This document shows, piece after piece, positions 1-9,773 of a stretch of DNA of 64,000 bases. Both the position numbers and the translations under genes were made by a program. The stretch is taken from the NCBI GenBank assembly GCA_949879795.1, contig CATLBR010000015.1, positions 16,886 through 80,885 on the forward strand, read 5' to 3'. Under the pieces are notes generated by a model. That model was not told the DNA's origin, searched no databases, and saw only the letters and a program-made list of their open reading frames with translations. Each line of letters begins with the position of its first letter. The stretch's first letter is position 1. Origin of the DNA: an uncultured Hungatella sp. (lineage in GTDB: Bacteria > Bacillota > Clostridia > Lachnospirales > Lachnospiraceae).

Positions 1-99
1 CCAGAGGCTAAGGGGCGACGGGCCCTACGCTCGTTCGGCTACCGGATTCTTTGCGTCCGACAGCAAACAGATGCTTGCAAAGAAAGGAAGATGAAGTTT

Positions 100-3000
100 A
101 TGAAACGAAAACGAAAAAGATTTTTGAAGCGTGGATTCGCAATGTTCCTCGTGCTTGTGACGTGCGTGGGCATGACCCCAAGCATGGCATTCGCGGCGGG
201 GAATGATATGGCTGTTGTAGCTGGGGAAGCTGAGGATTTTGACAGTAATGAGGCTGACACGGATGTCACAGCTGACGGCCGGGATGTGGATGCGGGCGAC
301 GATGACTCTGAAGCTATTGGTGATAATACCAGTGTCAATGGACTTTCTGAGGCAGAGATAACCGTAGACCTCAGCAATGGCGAAGAAAAATCTAATGCCG
401 AAGAAAATGACAGCGAATCTGAAGACGCTGGTAATAACTCCAGTGTCAATGATTTTTCTGAGTCAGGGATAACCGTAACCCTCAACGATGATGAGGCAAA
501 ACCAGACAGCAACGAGAATCTTGACGGTGGCGTAAAATTAGACACCAATGAGAATCCTGATGGTGACACCAAGACAGAAAGCAATGAGAATCCTGATGGT
601 GACACTAAGGCAGAAGGCAACGAGAATTCTGATGGTGACGTAAATTCAGAGGGTAATGAACCCCCTGATGGCGACATGGAGTCAGAAGGTAGCGAGAATC
701 CTGATGACGACACCAAGTCAGAAGGCAGCGAGAATCCTGATGACGACACCAAGTCAGAAGGCAGCGAGAATCCTGATGACGACACCAAGTCAGAAGGCAG
801 CGAGAATTCTGATGGTGATACAAAGTCAGAAGGCAACGAGAATTCTGATGGTGATACAAAGTCAGAAGGCAATGAAAATCCTGATGGTGAGTCAAAACCT
901 GAAGATAAAGAAAACCCTGATGACAACATAAAAGAGGATGAAGATGGCAATACTAGTGAGTCCGAGCATGATTCTTCTTACAGTGATACCACAAGCGAAA
1001 CCAATGCAGAGACAGGAGAGACTACCACCACCACTATCTCTGGCTGGACTGATATTGATGACAAGCTCCCTAATAAGAAGACTGAAACTTCCGAGGAGAC
1101 CGTCAAGGTCACAGTCACTGATAAAGATGGAGAGATCTTGGAAGAATCCGGTTCTGTGAAAGGTGAATCGACTACTACCACTACGACTACTACGACTGCC
1201 ACCGAGCCTGGTACTCCAGAAGACGAGAAGGGACCAACGGTTGATGTGAAGCCTGGTGAAACCATCTCAACTACTAATCCGGGCGAGTTTGTCACTACTG
1301 ATACAAACGAGGAGACAAAAACCGAGACAAAGGTTGAGAGTCAAATTCCTTCTAAGGATATCACTGTTGAACTGAAACCTGGCGAGAATAAGACAGGTAC
1401 GGCTTCACTGACTGATCAGGAACTAGCAGATCTTTTGTTATGGAATGATAAAAATTATCCTTTGAATGAGATACTTTCAGAACCGAAAGTTGAGACCAAT
1501 GAGAACGGTGAAACAGTTACAACATCTACCTCTCAGGAAGATGATAAATTTATCAAGACAGTTGTTACTGAGAAAAAGGATGGTTCTAAGGTCGAGGAGA
1601 AAACCACTGTTGAACTCAAGGGTACTCCCAATGATAAGGGTGGAACAAACGTAACCGAATATACAATCACTACGGTTACTACCATAATCGGAGCCCCCGA
1701 GACCAGTGAAAAGGTTGAGACAGGCGATGTGACTACAGAATCCAAGACGGAAACAAGCAATCTCCCAGATGAGGAGGAGACCTATATTACCTTGCCGGAT
1801 AAGCCGGAATCAAGCGAAAGCACTGCTGAGGACGGCACAAAAACCGTGGTGACAGTGGAGGAAATTAAAGATGACGATGGTCAAACCGTTGGCTATCAGA
1901 CGACGACAACTGTTACCAGCGCTGACGGCAAGCAGGTTTCCACTTCCAGTGAGTCTGTGTGGGGTAGGAAGACCACCGTTGTCACCTCTTATCAAAAGGA
2001 CATTACTACAACTACCAGTACGGGCATAAACAAGGTTGTTACCACCACTACCACACTCATTACTCAGGGTACCACTGTGAGTAACCACAAGATTACTGCC
2101 ACTGACCGAGAGATTACAGCATCTATGAGTAAGGTGACTGCTGGTGATGATAACGGCAAGGTCGTTATGACTCCATCTGTGACACCTGATGTGAAAGAAC
2201 CTGCGTCCGGTAAAGTCGATACAACAACAGACCTGTATCACCGGCCTGATGGTACATTTACCGCAACTCCAACTGATAGGAAAGACTCAAATGGAAACAC
2301 AATCTATGCAGCTACAGTTACACTTAAGGATAATAAAAAGATTGAAGTAGAAGTCGCCAAAGATCAACAGGGTAACTGGATCCCTGTTAATAATGATTTT
2401 GAGTGGTTTGGAGAGTATGGTCTTGAAAGTGCTATTCGCGTCAAAGCGCCAGGCAGTAGTGGTAACCCAGCTTACACTTGGCAGCCTCATCAGTTTGTTC
2501 TGAAGAATAAAAATGGTGAGAAGTTCTATGTATACTGCGCCGATTTTGAAGTTAGCCCGTCTAACGGTGCAGCATATACTATGACCAATATTGAGGATGC
2601 AGAATATTATGGAAAGGATGCTGCAGAACATATTCGTTATATCGCTGAAAACGGTTATTGGGGCACTACTTCAGGTACTGGAAGTTTAGCGGAATTAAAA
2701 AGCTGGCTGAGTAAACAATCAAATACCGGCCTTACCTCAGATCAAATTAATCGTTTGACTGCAGGCCAGGCACTGACTGCAACTCAAGCAGCTATTTGGC
2801 ACTTTGGAAACAGCGGTGACCAAAAAGTGAATGGCGATATCGTTGGTCAGTACTACAATGGTGGCAATAGTTTCAGTCAAATTGGTGACACTGCTGATGA
2901 TAGAATTTTGACTCAAAAACTTTATGAGTTTCTGATTAAAGGACAGACAGAAGCTCCAGATGAGACAGTTTTTATCACAGAGGACGTTTTTGCTACCAGC

Positions 3001-4299
3001 TCTACCATCACTATAGGCGAGAAAATCACTGAAACGGACGAAAATGGTGAGACCGTATTCAAAATGACCGAAGATAATAAAGCCATTTATAAAGCAGATG
3101 TTTCTTTCGGTATGTCTGTAGTACCTAGCAAGAATGGTGATTTGATCGTACAGGTATTTCTTGATGGAAATGTAATTGAGACCAAGCGTTTGGCTGGCGA
3201 GAATAAAGAAGGTCAGAATTATGGTAAAATCAGTCCAGACGAAAATGGTAACTATACTATTTCCGGTCTGGAATTGCCAAACGGTTCCAGGATTACCCTT
3301 AATTTGTCTGGTACTCAGGAGTTGGCAAAAGGTATATATTTGTATACCTGCAAGACAGGAATGACAGGTTCCCAAACATTCGTTGGTATGGGTGAAGGTG
3401 AACGCGATGTTGACCTGTCTGTAGATATTGATTTTAATGTCAAAGAATCTGAGGCAACAATTAGCAAGACCGAGTCCGGTAATACCCAGGAAAAAACTGA
3501 TACTGAGATCCAGACTCGGAAGGATGAGATCACCCAAACACAGGTGTCAGCAGAAATTACTGTCACTACTACTACCACTGAGAAAGATCATACCGAGTGG
3601 GAAAATAACTGGAACAACAATAAGCGCCCAGAATCAACAGAAGGTGATGATGATGCCGACGCGGATGCCGACGCGGATGCTGACGCGGATGCGGATGCCG
3701 ACGCGGATGCTGACGCGGACGCGGATGCGGATGCCGACGCGGATGCGGATGCTGACGCGGACGCGGATGCGGATGCCGACGCGGATGCGGATGCCGACGC
3801 GGACGCGGATGCGGATGCCGACGCGGATGCGGATGCCGACGCGGATGCTGACGCGGACGCGGATGCGGATGCCGACGCGGATGCTGACGCGGACGCGGAT
3901 GCTGACGCGGATGCGGATGCCGACGCGGACGCGGATGCGGATGCCGACGCGGACGCGGATGCGGATGCCGACGCGGACGCGGACGCGGATGCGGATACCG
4001 ATGACGACACTAACATCCCTGGCGGAAATGTCCCCAGTGGCGGTACTGTAACAAGAAGAAGGACGAATATCCCAAGTGAGAATGTACCTTTGACAAGTAT
4101 CCCTAATGAAGAAGTGCCTCTGGCAAATATTCCTGATGAGGACGTTCCCTTGGCGAACATTCCTGATGAGGACGTTCCATTAGCCAGTCTGCCCAAGACC
4201 GGGCAGGCATCTGCCATGTGGCATGCGATAGCTGCTTTGTCCACCATGAGTTTGGCATGGCTGCTCATACTTGAAAAAAAGAAACGCCAGGATTCCTAA
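100..4299 (+). CDS. LPXTG-anchored thioester-domain surface adhesin with acidic repeats
   Basis: This is a secreted, sortase-anchored surface protein of about 1399 residues. A basic N-terminus and hydrophobic segment ending near AFAA form the signal peptide. Residues 130-280 are 12-residue acidic repeats of the SEGSENPDDDTK type, followed by Thr/Glu-rich linkers. A thioester domain lies at roughly 750-950: the YCADF cysteine is near residue 813 and the ATQAAIW glutamine near 896, the pair expected to form an internal Cys-Gln thioester for covalent host attachment. An Asp-Ala tract, then four IPxExVPL-type repeats, lead to LPKTG (about 1364-1368), a membrane segment and a KKKRQ tail. An ATG at 91 abuts the AGGAAG ribosome binding site; the ATG at 100 has proper 9-base spacing and is preferred. 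No sortase gene is present in the window. The thioester role is inferred from motif and spacing. Confidence 0.85.
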   Translation: MKRKRKRFLKRGFAMFLVLVTCVGMTPSMAFAAGNDMAVVAGEAEDFDSNEADTDVTADGRDVDAGDDDSEAIGDNTSVNGLSEAEITVDLSNGEEKSNAEENDSESEDAGNNSSVNDFSESGITVTLNDDEAKPDSNENLDGGVKLDTNENPDGDTKTESNENPDGDTKAEGNENSDGDVNSEGNEPPDGDMESEGSENPDDDTKSEGSENPDDDTKSEGSENPDDDTKSEGSENSDGDTKSEGNENSDGDTKSEGNENPDGESKPEDKENPDDNIKEDEDGNTSESEHDSSYSDTTSETNAETGETTTTTISGWTDIDDKLPNKKTETSEETVKVTVTDKDGEILEESGSVKGESTTTTTTTTTATEPGTPEDEKGPTVDVKPGETISTTNPGEFVTTDTNEETKTETKVESQIPSKDITVELKPGENKTGTASLTDQELADLLLWNDKNYPLNEILSEPKVETNENGETVTTSTSQEDDKFIKTVVTEKKDGSKVEEKTTVELKGTPNDKGGTNVTEYTITTVTTIIGAPETSEKVETGDVTTESKTETSNLPDEEETYITLPDKPESSESTAEDGTKTVVTVEEIKDDDGQTVGYQTTTTVTSADGKQVSTSSESVWGRKTTVVTSYQKDITTTTSTGINKVVTTTTTLITQGTTVSNHKITATDREITASMSKVTAGDDNGKVVMTPSVTPDVKEPASGKVDTTTDLYHRPDGTFTATPTDRKDSNGNTIYAATVTLKDNKKIEVEVAKDQQGNWIPVNNDFEWFGEYGLESAIRVKAPGSSGNPAYTWQPHQFVLKNKNGEKFYVYCADFEVSPSNGAAYTMTNIEDAEYYGKDAAEHIRYIAENGYWGTTSGTGSLAELKSWLSKQSNTGLTSDQINRLTAGQALTATQAAIWHFGNSGDQKVNGDIVGQYYNGGNSFSQIGDTADDRILTQKLYEFLIKGQTEAPDETVFITEDVFATSSTITIGEKITETDENGETVFKMTEDNKAIYKADVSFGMSVVPSKNGDLIVQVFLDGNVIETKRLAGENKEGQNYGKISPDENGNYTISGLELPNGSRITLNLSGTQELAKGIYLYTCKTGMTGSQTFVGMGEGERDVDLSVDIDFNVKESEATISKTESGNTQEKTDTEIQTRKDEITQTQVSAEITVTTTTTEKDHTEWENNWNNNKRPESTEGDDDADADADADADADADADADADADADADADADADADADADADADADADADADADADADADADADADADADADADADADADADADADADADADADADADADADADADADADADADADTDDDTNIPGGNVPSGGTVTRRRTNIPSENVPLTSIPNEEVPLANIPDEDVPLANIPDEDVPLASLPKTGQASAMWHAIAALSTMSLAWLLILEKKKRQDS
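3652..3996 (+). repeat. (Asp-Ala) dipeptide tract, 345 bases
   Basis: An uninterrupted run of alternating GAY and GCN codons encodes 115 residues of Asp-Ala. Synonymous codons alternate (GCG, GCC, GCT; GAT, GAC) so the DNA consists of higher-order 12- and 18-base units rather than a pure hexamer. It lies between the folded thioester region and the cell-wall anchor, so it probably acts as a highly acidic stalk. On the other strand it reads as Ser-Ala, which is not a real gene. Tract length is likely variable between isolates. Confidence 0.95.
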
Positions 4300-4333
4300 T
4301 GGTGCGGAAGTGAAATAATCTGACTTGAATTGA

Positions 4334-4372
4334 GAGAGCCGGGGTTCCCAGTGAGCTCCGGTTCTCTTATTA
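4334..4372 (+). terminator. Rho-independent terminator after the adhesin gene
   Basis: Imperfect 11-base arms, GAGAGCCGGGG and CTCCGGTTCTC, flank an 11-base loop and are followed by TTATTATA. It lies 35 bases after the adhesin stop and before the next ribosome binding site. Confidence 0.6.
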
Positions 4373-4398
4373 TAAAGAAACTACGGAGGAGTGAGACA

Positions 4399-6177
4399 AT
4401 GAAGAGGAAACATTTCTTCCGTCGGGCGGCAATTTTGCTGCTGGCGGTTGTCGCGATGGCAGTTGTGGCTGCTGCTATGATCCTTTTCGGTCAAAGTGAC
4501 AAAGACACGACTCTTTTTCGTCAGAAAGCCGACCTGCTCCGGCAGTCCGTCCTTACGGACTGGGTTGAACTGGAGGTAGGCGTCAATCCCGCTGGAAGTG
4601 CGGGACAAGTGGTTTTCCTCTCTGTCTGTGACGGAAACCAACGCGCCAGCGTCTACAGCGGCACAGGTGAAAACCTGGCCATAGCATGGGACACAGCCGT
4701 GGCTCACGCAGATAAAGCCTTGAAAAAAAGCGGACTCCAGCCAAAATGGGTTAAAGCTGATGTAGTTTACCTTTCTGAAGTTGTCCCGATGTCTGAACTG
4801 AAGAGGGGGGTTGTCGCCTCCCGCCAGCAGTTCTTCCGCTACGGGGTGGCATTTGACCAGAATTTTCAGACTGCCTTGCTGGAGGCAGAGCTCAACGGCG
4901 CCCAGATCTACGACTATGATAACGGCGGTGTCAGCCTGGACGCGCTGAGATCCTATCTGAAAAAGGCGAAACGCAGGCCCCTCTCCGCACTGCCGGACCA
5001 GTGCACCCTGTTCCAGTGCATCGGCTGGCTGTGTGACGAGAACAGCGACGTCTATGAGCTCAATGCGGGAGGACTGGATTACGGGCGGAGACAGGTGGAG
5101 GTTCTGGACGCAGACTATGTAAGAGAATTGATCCTGAACGGTTCTGCTTTTCTGAAAGATCAAGTCAGGGAGGACGGCTCTTTTATCTATGGGATCTACC
5201 CCTGCTCTGACCAGGAGATCGAGGGCTACAACATCGTACGCCACGCCAGCACCATCTGGTCTCTCATCTGCCGCTACCGCCTTGTGCCCGATGAGGAGCT
5301 GGCGGAAAAGATTGACCAGACCATCGGCTACATGCTGAGCCAGATAGTCTATGACGGCGGGGGGAGGGCTTATCTCTATGAGGAGACGGCCGACGAGATC
5401 AAGCTGGGAGGCTGCGGAATCGCGGTGGTCGCCCTGACGGAGTACATGGACGCGTTCCAAAACCGCAGGTACGAGGATGTCTGCACGGCGCTGGGAAATG
5501 GGATACTCACCATGATGGATCAGGAGAAAGGTACCTATTACCATGTGCTCAAAGGCGATTTCACCCGGAAGAAAGAGTTCCGCACGGTCTACTATGACGG
5601 GGAGGCCACGTTTGCCCTCTGCAGGCTGTACGGCCTCACAGGCGATCAGGTGTGGCTGGATGCCGCCGAGAGCGCGGTGGCACATTTCATAGAAGCAGAT
5701 TACACACAGTACAAGGACCACTGGGTGGCCTACAGCATGAACGAGATCACCAAGTACGTCACCGACCGGCCGGACTACTATGTGTTTGCCCTGCAGAACG
5801 CTCAGAAGAATTTGAAAACCATCTCTGAGCGGGACACTACCTACCACACTTACCTGGAACTGCTCATGTCCACCTTTGAGATCTACGACCGGATGGTCCA
5901 GAGCGGCGCTTCAATCAGCGGTTTTGATCTGTGGCCCTTCCTGGGAGCCATCTATACCAGGGCGAACCGGCAGCTGAACGGGTATTTCTATCCCGAGTAC
6001 GCCATGTACATGGAAAATCCCGGCCGTATCCTGGACACCTTCATGGTGCGGCATGACAGCTACCGTGTCCGCATCGACGATGTACAGCACAATATCGGGG
6101 GATACTATCTGTACTGTGTCAACTACGACAAGCTGGTACAGTACGGAATGCTGCTCTGCACCGACATCTTTAATTAA
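4399..6177 (+). CDS. Membrane-anchored protein with predicted alpha-helical barrel domain, function unknown
   Basis: The protein is about 592 residues. The start at 4399 is chosen because GGAGG sits 9 bases upstream; longer in-frame starts lack a site and run into the preceding terminator. A basic N-terminus (KRKHFFRR) and one hydrophobic segment (residues about 10-32) suggest a single-pass protein with an extracellular body. The C-terminal two thirds has paired helical segments with aromatic motifs (NIVRHASTIWSL, DGEATFALCRLYGL, YYVFALQNAQK) like those of (alpha/alpha) toroid folds seen in glycoside hydrolases and epimerases. No catalytic motif is certain. It follows the thioester adhesin, so a role in surface or cell-wall maturation is possible but inferred. 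Confidence 0.6.
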   Translation: MKRKHFFRRAAILLLAVVAMAVVAAAMILFGQSDKDTTLFRQKADLLRQSVLTDWVELEVGVNPAGSAGQVVFLSVCDGNQRASVYSGTGENLAIAWDTAVAHADKALKKSGLQPKWVKADVVYLSEVVPMSELKRGVVASRQQFFRYGVAFDQNFQTALLEAELNGAQIYDYDNGGVSLDALRSYLKKAKRRPLSALPDQCTLFQCIGWLCDENSDVYELNAGGLDYGRRQVEVLDADYVRELILNGSAFLKDQVREDGSFIYGIYPCSDQEIEGYNIVRHASTIWSLICRYRLVPDEELAEKIDQTIGYMLSQIVYDGGGRAYLYEETADEIKLGGCGIAVVALTEYMDAFQNRRYEDVCTALGNGILTMMDQEKGTYYHVLKGDFTRKKEFRTVYYDGEATFALCRLYGLTGDQVWLDAAESAVAHFIEADYTQYKDHWVAYSMNEITKYVTDRPDYYVFALQNAQKNLKTISERDTTYHTYLELLMSTFEIYDRMVQSGASISGFDLWPFLGAIYTRANRQLNGYFYPEYAMYMENPGRILDTFMVRHDSYRVRIDDVQHNIGGYYLYCVNYDKLVQYGMLLCTDIFN

Positions 6178-6282
6178 CCAAAACAGAATATACAGAAAAT
6201 CAACAAGGCTGCGCTTTTCCGCGAAAACGGCAAAGGCAGCCTTTTATTATACCCTTATGATAAGATATAAATCAAACACTGA

Positions 6283-6909
<627 letters not shown>

Positions 6910-7029
6910 GCGAGCCCTTTCTGCCTTTTGAATCCGATTTGCGGAGTGCGCCCTCGTCATCCGCGAAAATACATAAAAATGTGATCACGGAACACATAAT
7001 CTCCAATAAAAATGTGAGGGAGTGTATTT

Positions 7030-7263
7030 ATGGAACGATTGATTATGAATAAGCTGCTGAATTGGAAGAATTCGCCCTACCCCAAGCCGCTGATCTTAAA
7101 GGGCGTGCGTCAGGTGGGCAAGACCTGAGTCCTCAAAGAATTCGGCGGACGCTATTACGAAAATACAGCCTGCCCCAGTTTCAAGTGATTCCCCGGTGCT
7201 GGAGCCAGAGCAATCCTCCCTATGAGGTAGATTTCCTCATCCAGCGGGAGAATGATATTTCCA
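7030..7263 (+). pseudogene. Remnant of an AAA (AAA_14/DUF4143-type) ATPase
   Basis: The ATG at 7030 follows GAGGGAG. The first 32 codons read like the N-terminus of an AAA_14 ATPase and include the Walker A motif GVRQVGKT, then TGA at 7126 stops the frame where the family usually has a Trp codon. The frame continues with KEFGGRYYENTA. It then jumps, in another frame, to NPPYEVDFLIQREND, which resembles the nuclease-like C-terminus of DUF4143. Most of the gene has been deleted, so it is not functional. Confidence 0.75.
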
Positions 7264-7313
7264 CAGCCGCCCCGTTGGTCGGGGCGGCGTCTGTGTTGTT
7301 GGCGGTAATCCGA
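7253..7313 (-). pseudogene. Short sufB-like fragment
   Basis: The minus strand encodes ITANNTDAAPTNGAA. It matches ITANNTDAALIHEAA in the intact SufB-like protein (nucleotides about 7990-8045) at both DNA and protein level. It is a decayed partial duplicate sitting about 700 bases from its parent and joined directly to the AAA_14 remnant. Confidence 0.6.
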
Positions 7314-7367
7314 TGCCGCTGTTCCTGGCGCCATCCGTGATGGCAGAGCCACGCTCGAACCTTCTTG

Positions 7368-7747
7368 TTATGCCGATCTTTCAAATACCACTTTACAGCT
7401 TTTAACATAGCATGCAAGCCCGCACTTTATAACGCTTCTCATCCCGTCCAAGTACAGCTGCTTTTCATAGTGTTCTGTCTCAATCTGTCTCATGGCCTCT
7501 TTACATCCGGCCTCCAGCTTTCCGTTCTCCGCATACTTTACTTCTATTACAATGCCGATTTTTTCGGCAAAATCCTCTATAATAATGTCCGCATACCCTT
7601 TTCCGCTTTCGGCGGGGGCGGGTAAAAAGGTTTACTTTTCCCCGCCTGATCAGCAGTTCCCTGATCATTGCCGTCTTATCTACATAGTAATATCCTTCTG
7701 TGCGTATCTCCTCAAAATTCTCAATTCCCACAGGCAGTATTTTTGTT
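7368..7747 (-). pseudogene. Internally deleted AAA-ATPase-like / PD-(D/E)XK gene
   Basis: The N-terminal segment KILPVGIENFEEIRTE through NLFTRP is typical of AAA-ATPase_like (PF09820) proteins. It is joined, out of frame, to GYADIIIEDFAEKIGIVIEVK through VVFERSA, the PD-(D/E)XK C-terminal domain. The whole ATPase core is missing and no start codon precedes the first segment. Relatives in this window lie at 28150-29298, 52202-53872 and 53900-55513. Confidence 0.8.
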
Positions 7748-7895
7748 TCATATCATGCATCCACCGCCTTCTCTTTCCCAAACATAGTTATTTTGTAAGT
7801 CCGCCGCCGAATAGGCGGCATAAATTCAGGTATGCCAAGTGCGCCCGCAGACTTTCATGGGTGGTGGCGCGTCCGCCCGCCGGGCGCATGCAGGT

Positions 7896-8831
7896 TTATT
7901 TCAAAAACCCGTTGACGATCTGGGCCTCGGCTTCGGCCTCGGTGAGTCCCAGGGTCATCAGCTTGATGATCTGCTCTCCCGCGATCTTTCCGATAGCCGC
8001 CTCGTGGATCAGAGCGGCGTCCGTGTTGTTGGCGGTGATCTTGGGGATGGCGCTGATCTTCGCGTTGTCCATGATGATGGCGTCGCACTCGGAGTGGCCG
8101 GCGCACCTGGCGTTGCCGTTGATCTCCGCGTTGAAGATCTGGGTGGAGTCCTCTTTCGCGACGGAGCGTGAGATGACGTTGGCGCTGGAGTCCTCCCCGT
8201 TCAGGTTCACCACAAAGCTGCTCTCCGCGAACTGGCTGCCGTGGGTGAGAAGACGCTCCCTGATCACCAGCTTGGCTCCCGCCGCCAGGTCTGCCTTGGT
8301 AGTTCTCCTGGTAGAATCCACGCCTTTGATCTGCACCATCTCCATCTCCATGTAGCTGTTCTCCTCCATGGTGACCTCCGTTCCCGGGTTCATGATCCTC
8401 TGGCCTCTGCCGTCCCCGGAGCCGTAGTGCTTCTCTACATATCTGACCTTGGCATCCTTCCCCAGGAAAAATCGGTGGAGTCCGTCATGTTTTGAATCCT
8501 GATCACCTCCGTTGTGGATGCCGCATCCTGCCACGATCACCACGTCAGCGCCGTCCCCGATATAAAAATCATTGTATACCATCTCTGTCAGACCGCTCTG
8601 GCTCAGCACCACCGGGATGTGGACGCTCTCATGCTTTGTGCCCGGCTTGATGTGTATGTCGATGCCCTCCCCTTCTTCCTTGGACACGATCTCGATGTTG
8701 GCAGAGTTCACTCTGCCCGCCATCTGTCCGTTGGCCCGGATGTTGTACGCCCCTGCGGGAACTTCATGGAGGTCGGCCACCTCCTCCAGAAGCCGGAGCT
8801 GTATGGAATCCACGTTCTGTATGCCCGCCAT
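7896..8831 (-). CDS. sufB: SufB/SufD-family Fe-S cluster scaffold protein
   Basis: This 311-residue protein belongs to the SufB/SufD family, the scaffold that assembles iron-sulfur clusters with the ATPase SufC in the cytosol. The beta-helix core is recognisable (HKPGTKHESVHIP-like segment, RTTKADLAAGAKLVIRERLLTHG, NTDAALIHEAAIGKI). It is much shorter than the roughly 460-residue SufB of classical sufBCD operons and no sufD, sufS or sufU follows. It therefore resembles the minimal two-gene SufC-SufB (SMS-like) systems of anaerobes. It starts one base after the sufC stop, with its ribosome binding site (GGAGGGAG) inside the end of sufC, so the two are coupled. Confidence 0.85.
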   Translation of the reverse strand: MAGIQNVDSIQLRLLEEVADLHEVPAGAYNIRANGQMAGRVNSANIEIVSKEEGEGIDIHIKPGTKHESVHIPVVLSQSGLTEMVYNDFYIGDGADVVIVAGCGIHNGGDQDSKHDGLHRFFLGKDAKVRYVEKHYGSGDGRGQRIMNPGTEVTMEENSYMEMEMVQIKGVDSTRRTTKADLAAGAKLVIRERLLTHGSQFAESSFVVNLNGEDSSANVISRSVAKEDSTQIFNAEINGNARCAGHSECDAIIMDNAKISAIPKITANNTDAALIHEAAIGKIAGEQIIKLMTLGLTEAEAEAQIVNGFLK

Positions 8832-8832
8832 C

Positions 8833-9570
8833 TTATCTCCCTCCTTTATAGAACATGCTGCAGGAATCCACCGCGGAGGCGGTGCCCAAAAGCCCGGGCA
8901 GTATGTCCTCCTTAGGTCCCTGAGCCGTGATTCTTCCGTCTGCTATGACCACAATCTCATCAGCGATATTCAGGATCCTCTCCTGATGGGAAATGATGAG
9001 AATAGAACCGTTGGTGTTGTCCCTCATGCGCTCAAACACGGAGATCAGGTTCTGGAAGCTCCACAGATCTATGCCTGCCTCCGGCTCATCAAACACCGAG
9101 AGCCTGGTCCCTCTGGCCAGCACCGTGGCGATCTCGATCCTCTTCAGCTCTCCGCCCGACAGGCTGGCGTTCACCTCCCGGTTGATATAATCCTTGGCAC
9201 ACAGCCCTACCTCCGACAAGTACACACAGGCATCTGCCGCCGTCAGCTTCTTTTTAGCCGCCAGGCGGATGAGATCCAGCACCTGGACTCCCTTAAATCG
9301 GACAGGCTGCTGGAAGGCGTAGCTGATGCCTAAGTTCGCCCGCTCCGTGATATTCTTCTCCGTGATATCCTGGCCGTCAAACAGGATCTTCCCCTCGGAC
9401 GGTGTCTCGATGCCCGCGATCAGCCTGGCCAGAGTAGACTTTCCGCCTCCGTTTGGCCCGGTGATCACTACAAATTTATGGTCGCCGACAGTCAGGTTTA
9501 AGTTGTGGATGATCTCTTTCTCCTTCCTCTCCTCCTGTACGCCGAATGACAGATTCTCTAATGTAAGCAT
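8833..9570 (-). CDS. sufC: SufC-like Fe-S assembly ATPase
   Basis: This 245-residue ABC ATPase has Walker A GPNGGGKST (residues about 37-45), signature LSGGELKRIE and Walker B SVFDEPEAGIDLW. The ELKRIE signature is characteristic of SufC. It powers cluster assembly on the SufB-like partner encoded one base downstream. It is the first gene of the two-gene operon. A weak candidate -10 (TATAAT, minus strand, 9617-9622) lies about 50 bases upstream. Confidence 0.9.
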   Translation of the reverse strand: MLTLENLSFGVQEERKEKEIIHNLNLTVGDHKFVVITGPNGGGKSTLARLIAGIETPSEGKILFDGQDITEKNITERANLGISYAFQQPVRFKGVQVLDLIRLAAKKKLTAADACVYLSEVGLCAKDYINREVNASLSGGELKRIEIATVLARGTRLSVFDEPEAGIDLWSFQNLISVFERMRDNTNGSILIISHQERILNIADEIVVIADGRITAQGPKEDILPGLLGTASAVDSCSMFYKGGR

Positions 9571-9773
9571 ATATGTCTCCCTCTTATGATTTCAGGTCTT
9601 TCGGCCTGTACCAGTTATTATATAACAGATTCCTTTTCTTTACCAGTGTGTGTCTTAATTTTCTGCGCCAATTTATGAATCTTTCCTTACTTCCCTTGTG
9701 CGCTTATACCTTTTATGATACTCTGGTTTCAAGATGCTGATTATTTTCAATCAATGCATGGGAGGAACTATTT

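Noticed and set aside
39..950. Long Ser/Pro-rich minus-strand frame over the adhesin start
   Set aside because: It mirrors the acidic repeats of the plus-strand gene and has no ribosome binding site or recognisable domain.
3588..4268. Minus-strand Ser-Ala repeat protein
   Set aside because: It is the antisense reading of the Asp-Ala tract.
4381..5847. 488-codon minus-strand frame opposite the helical-barrel protein
   Set aside because: No start signal, no domain; the plus strand has a clear signal anchor and ribosome binding site.
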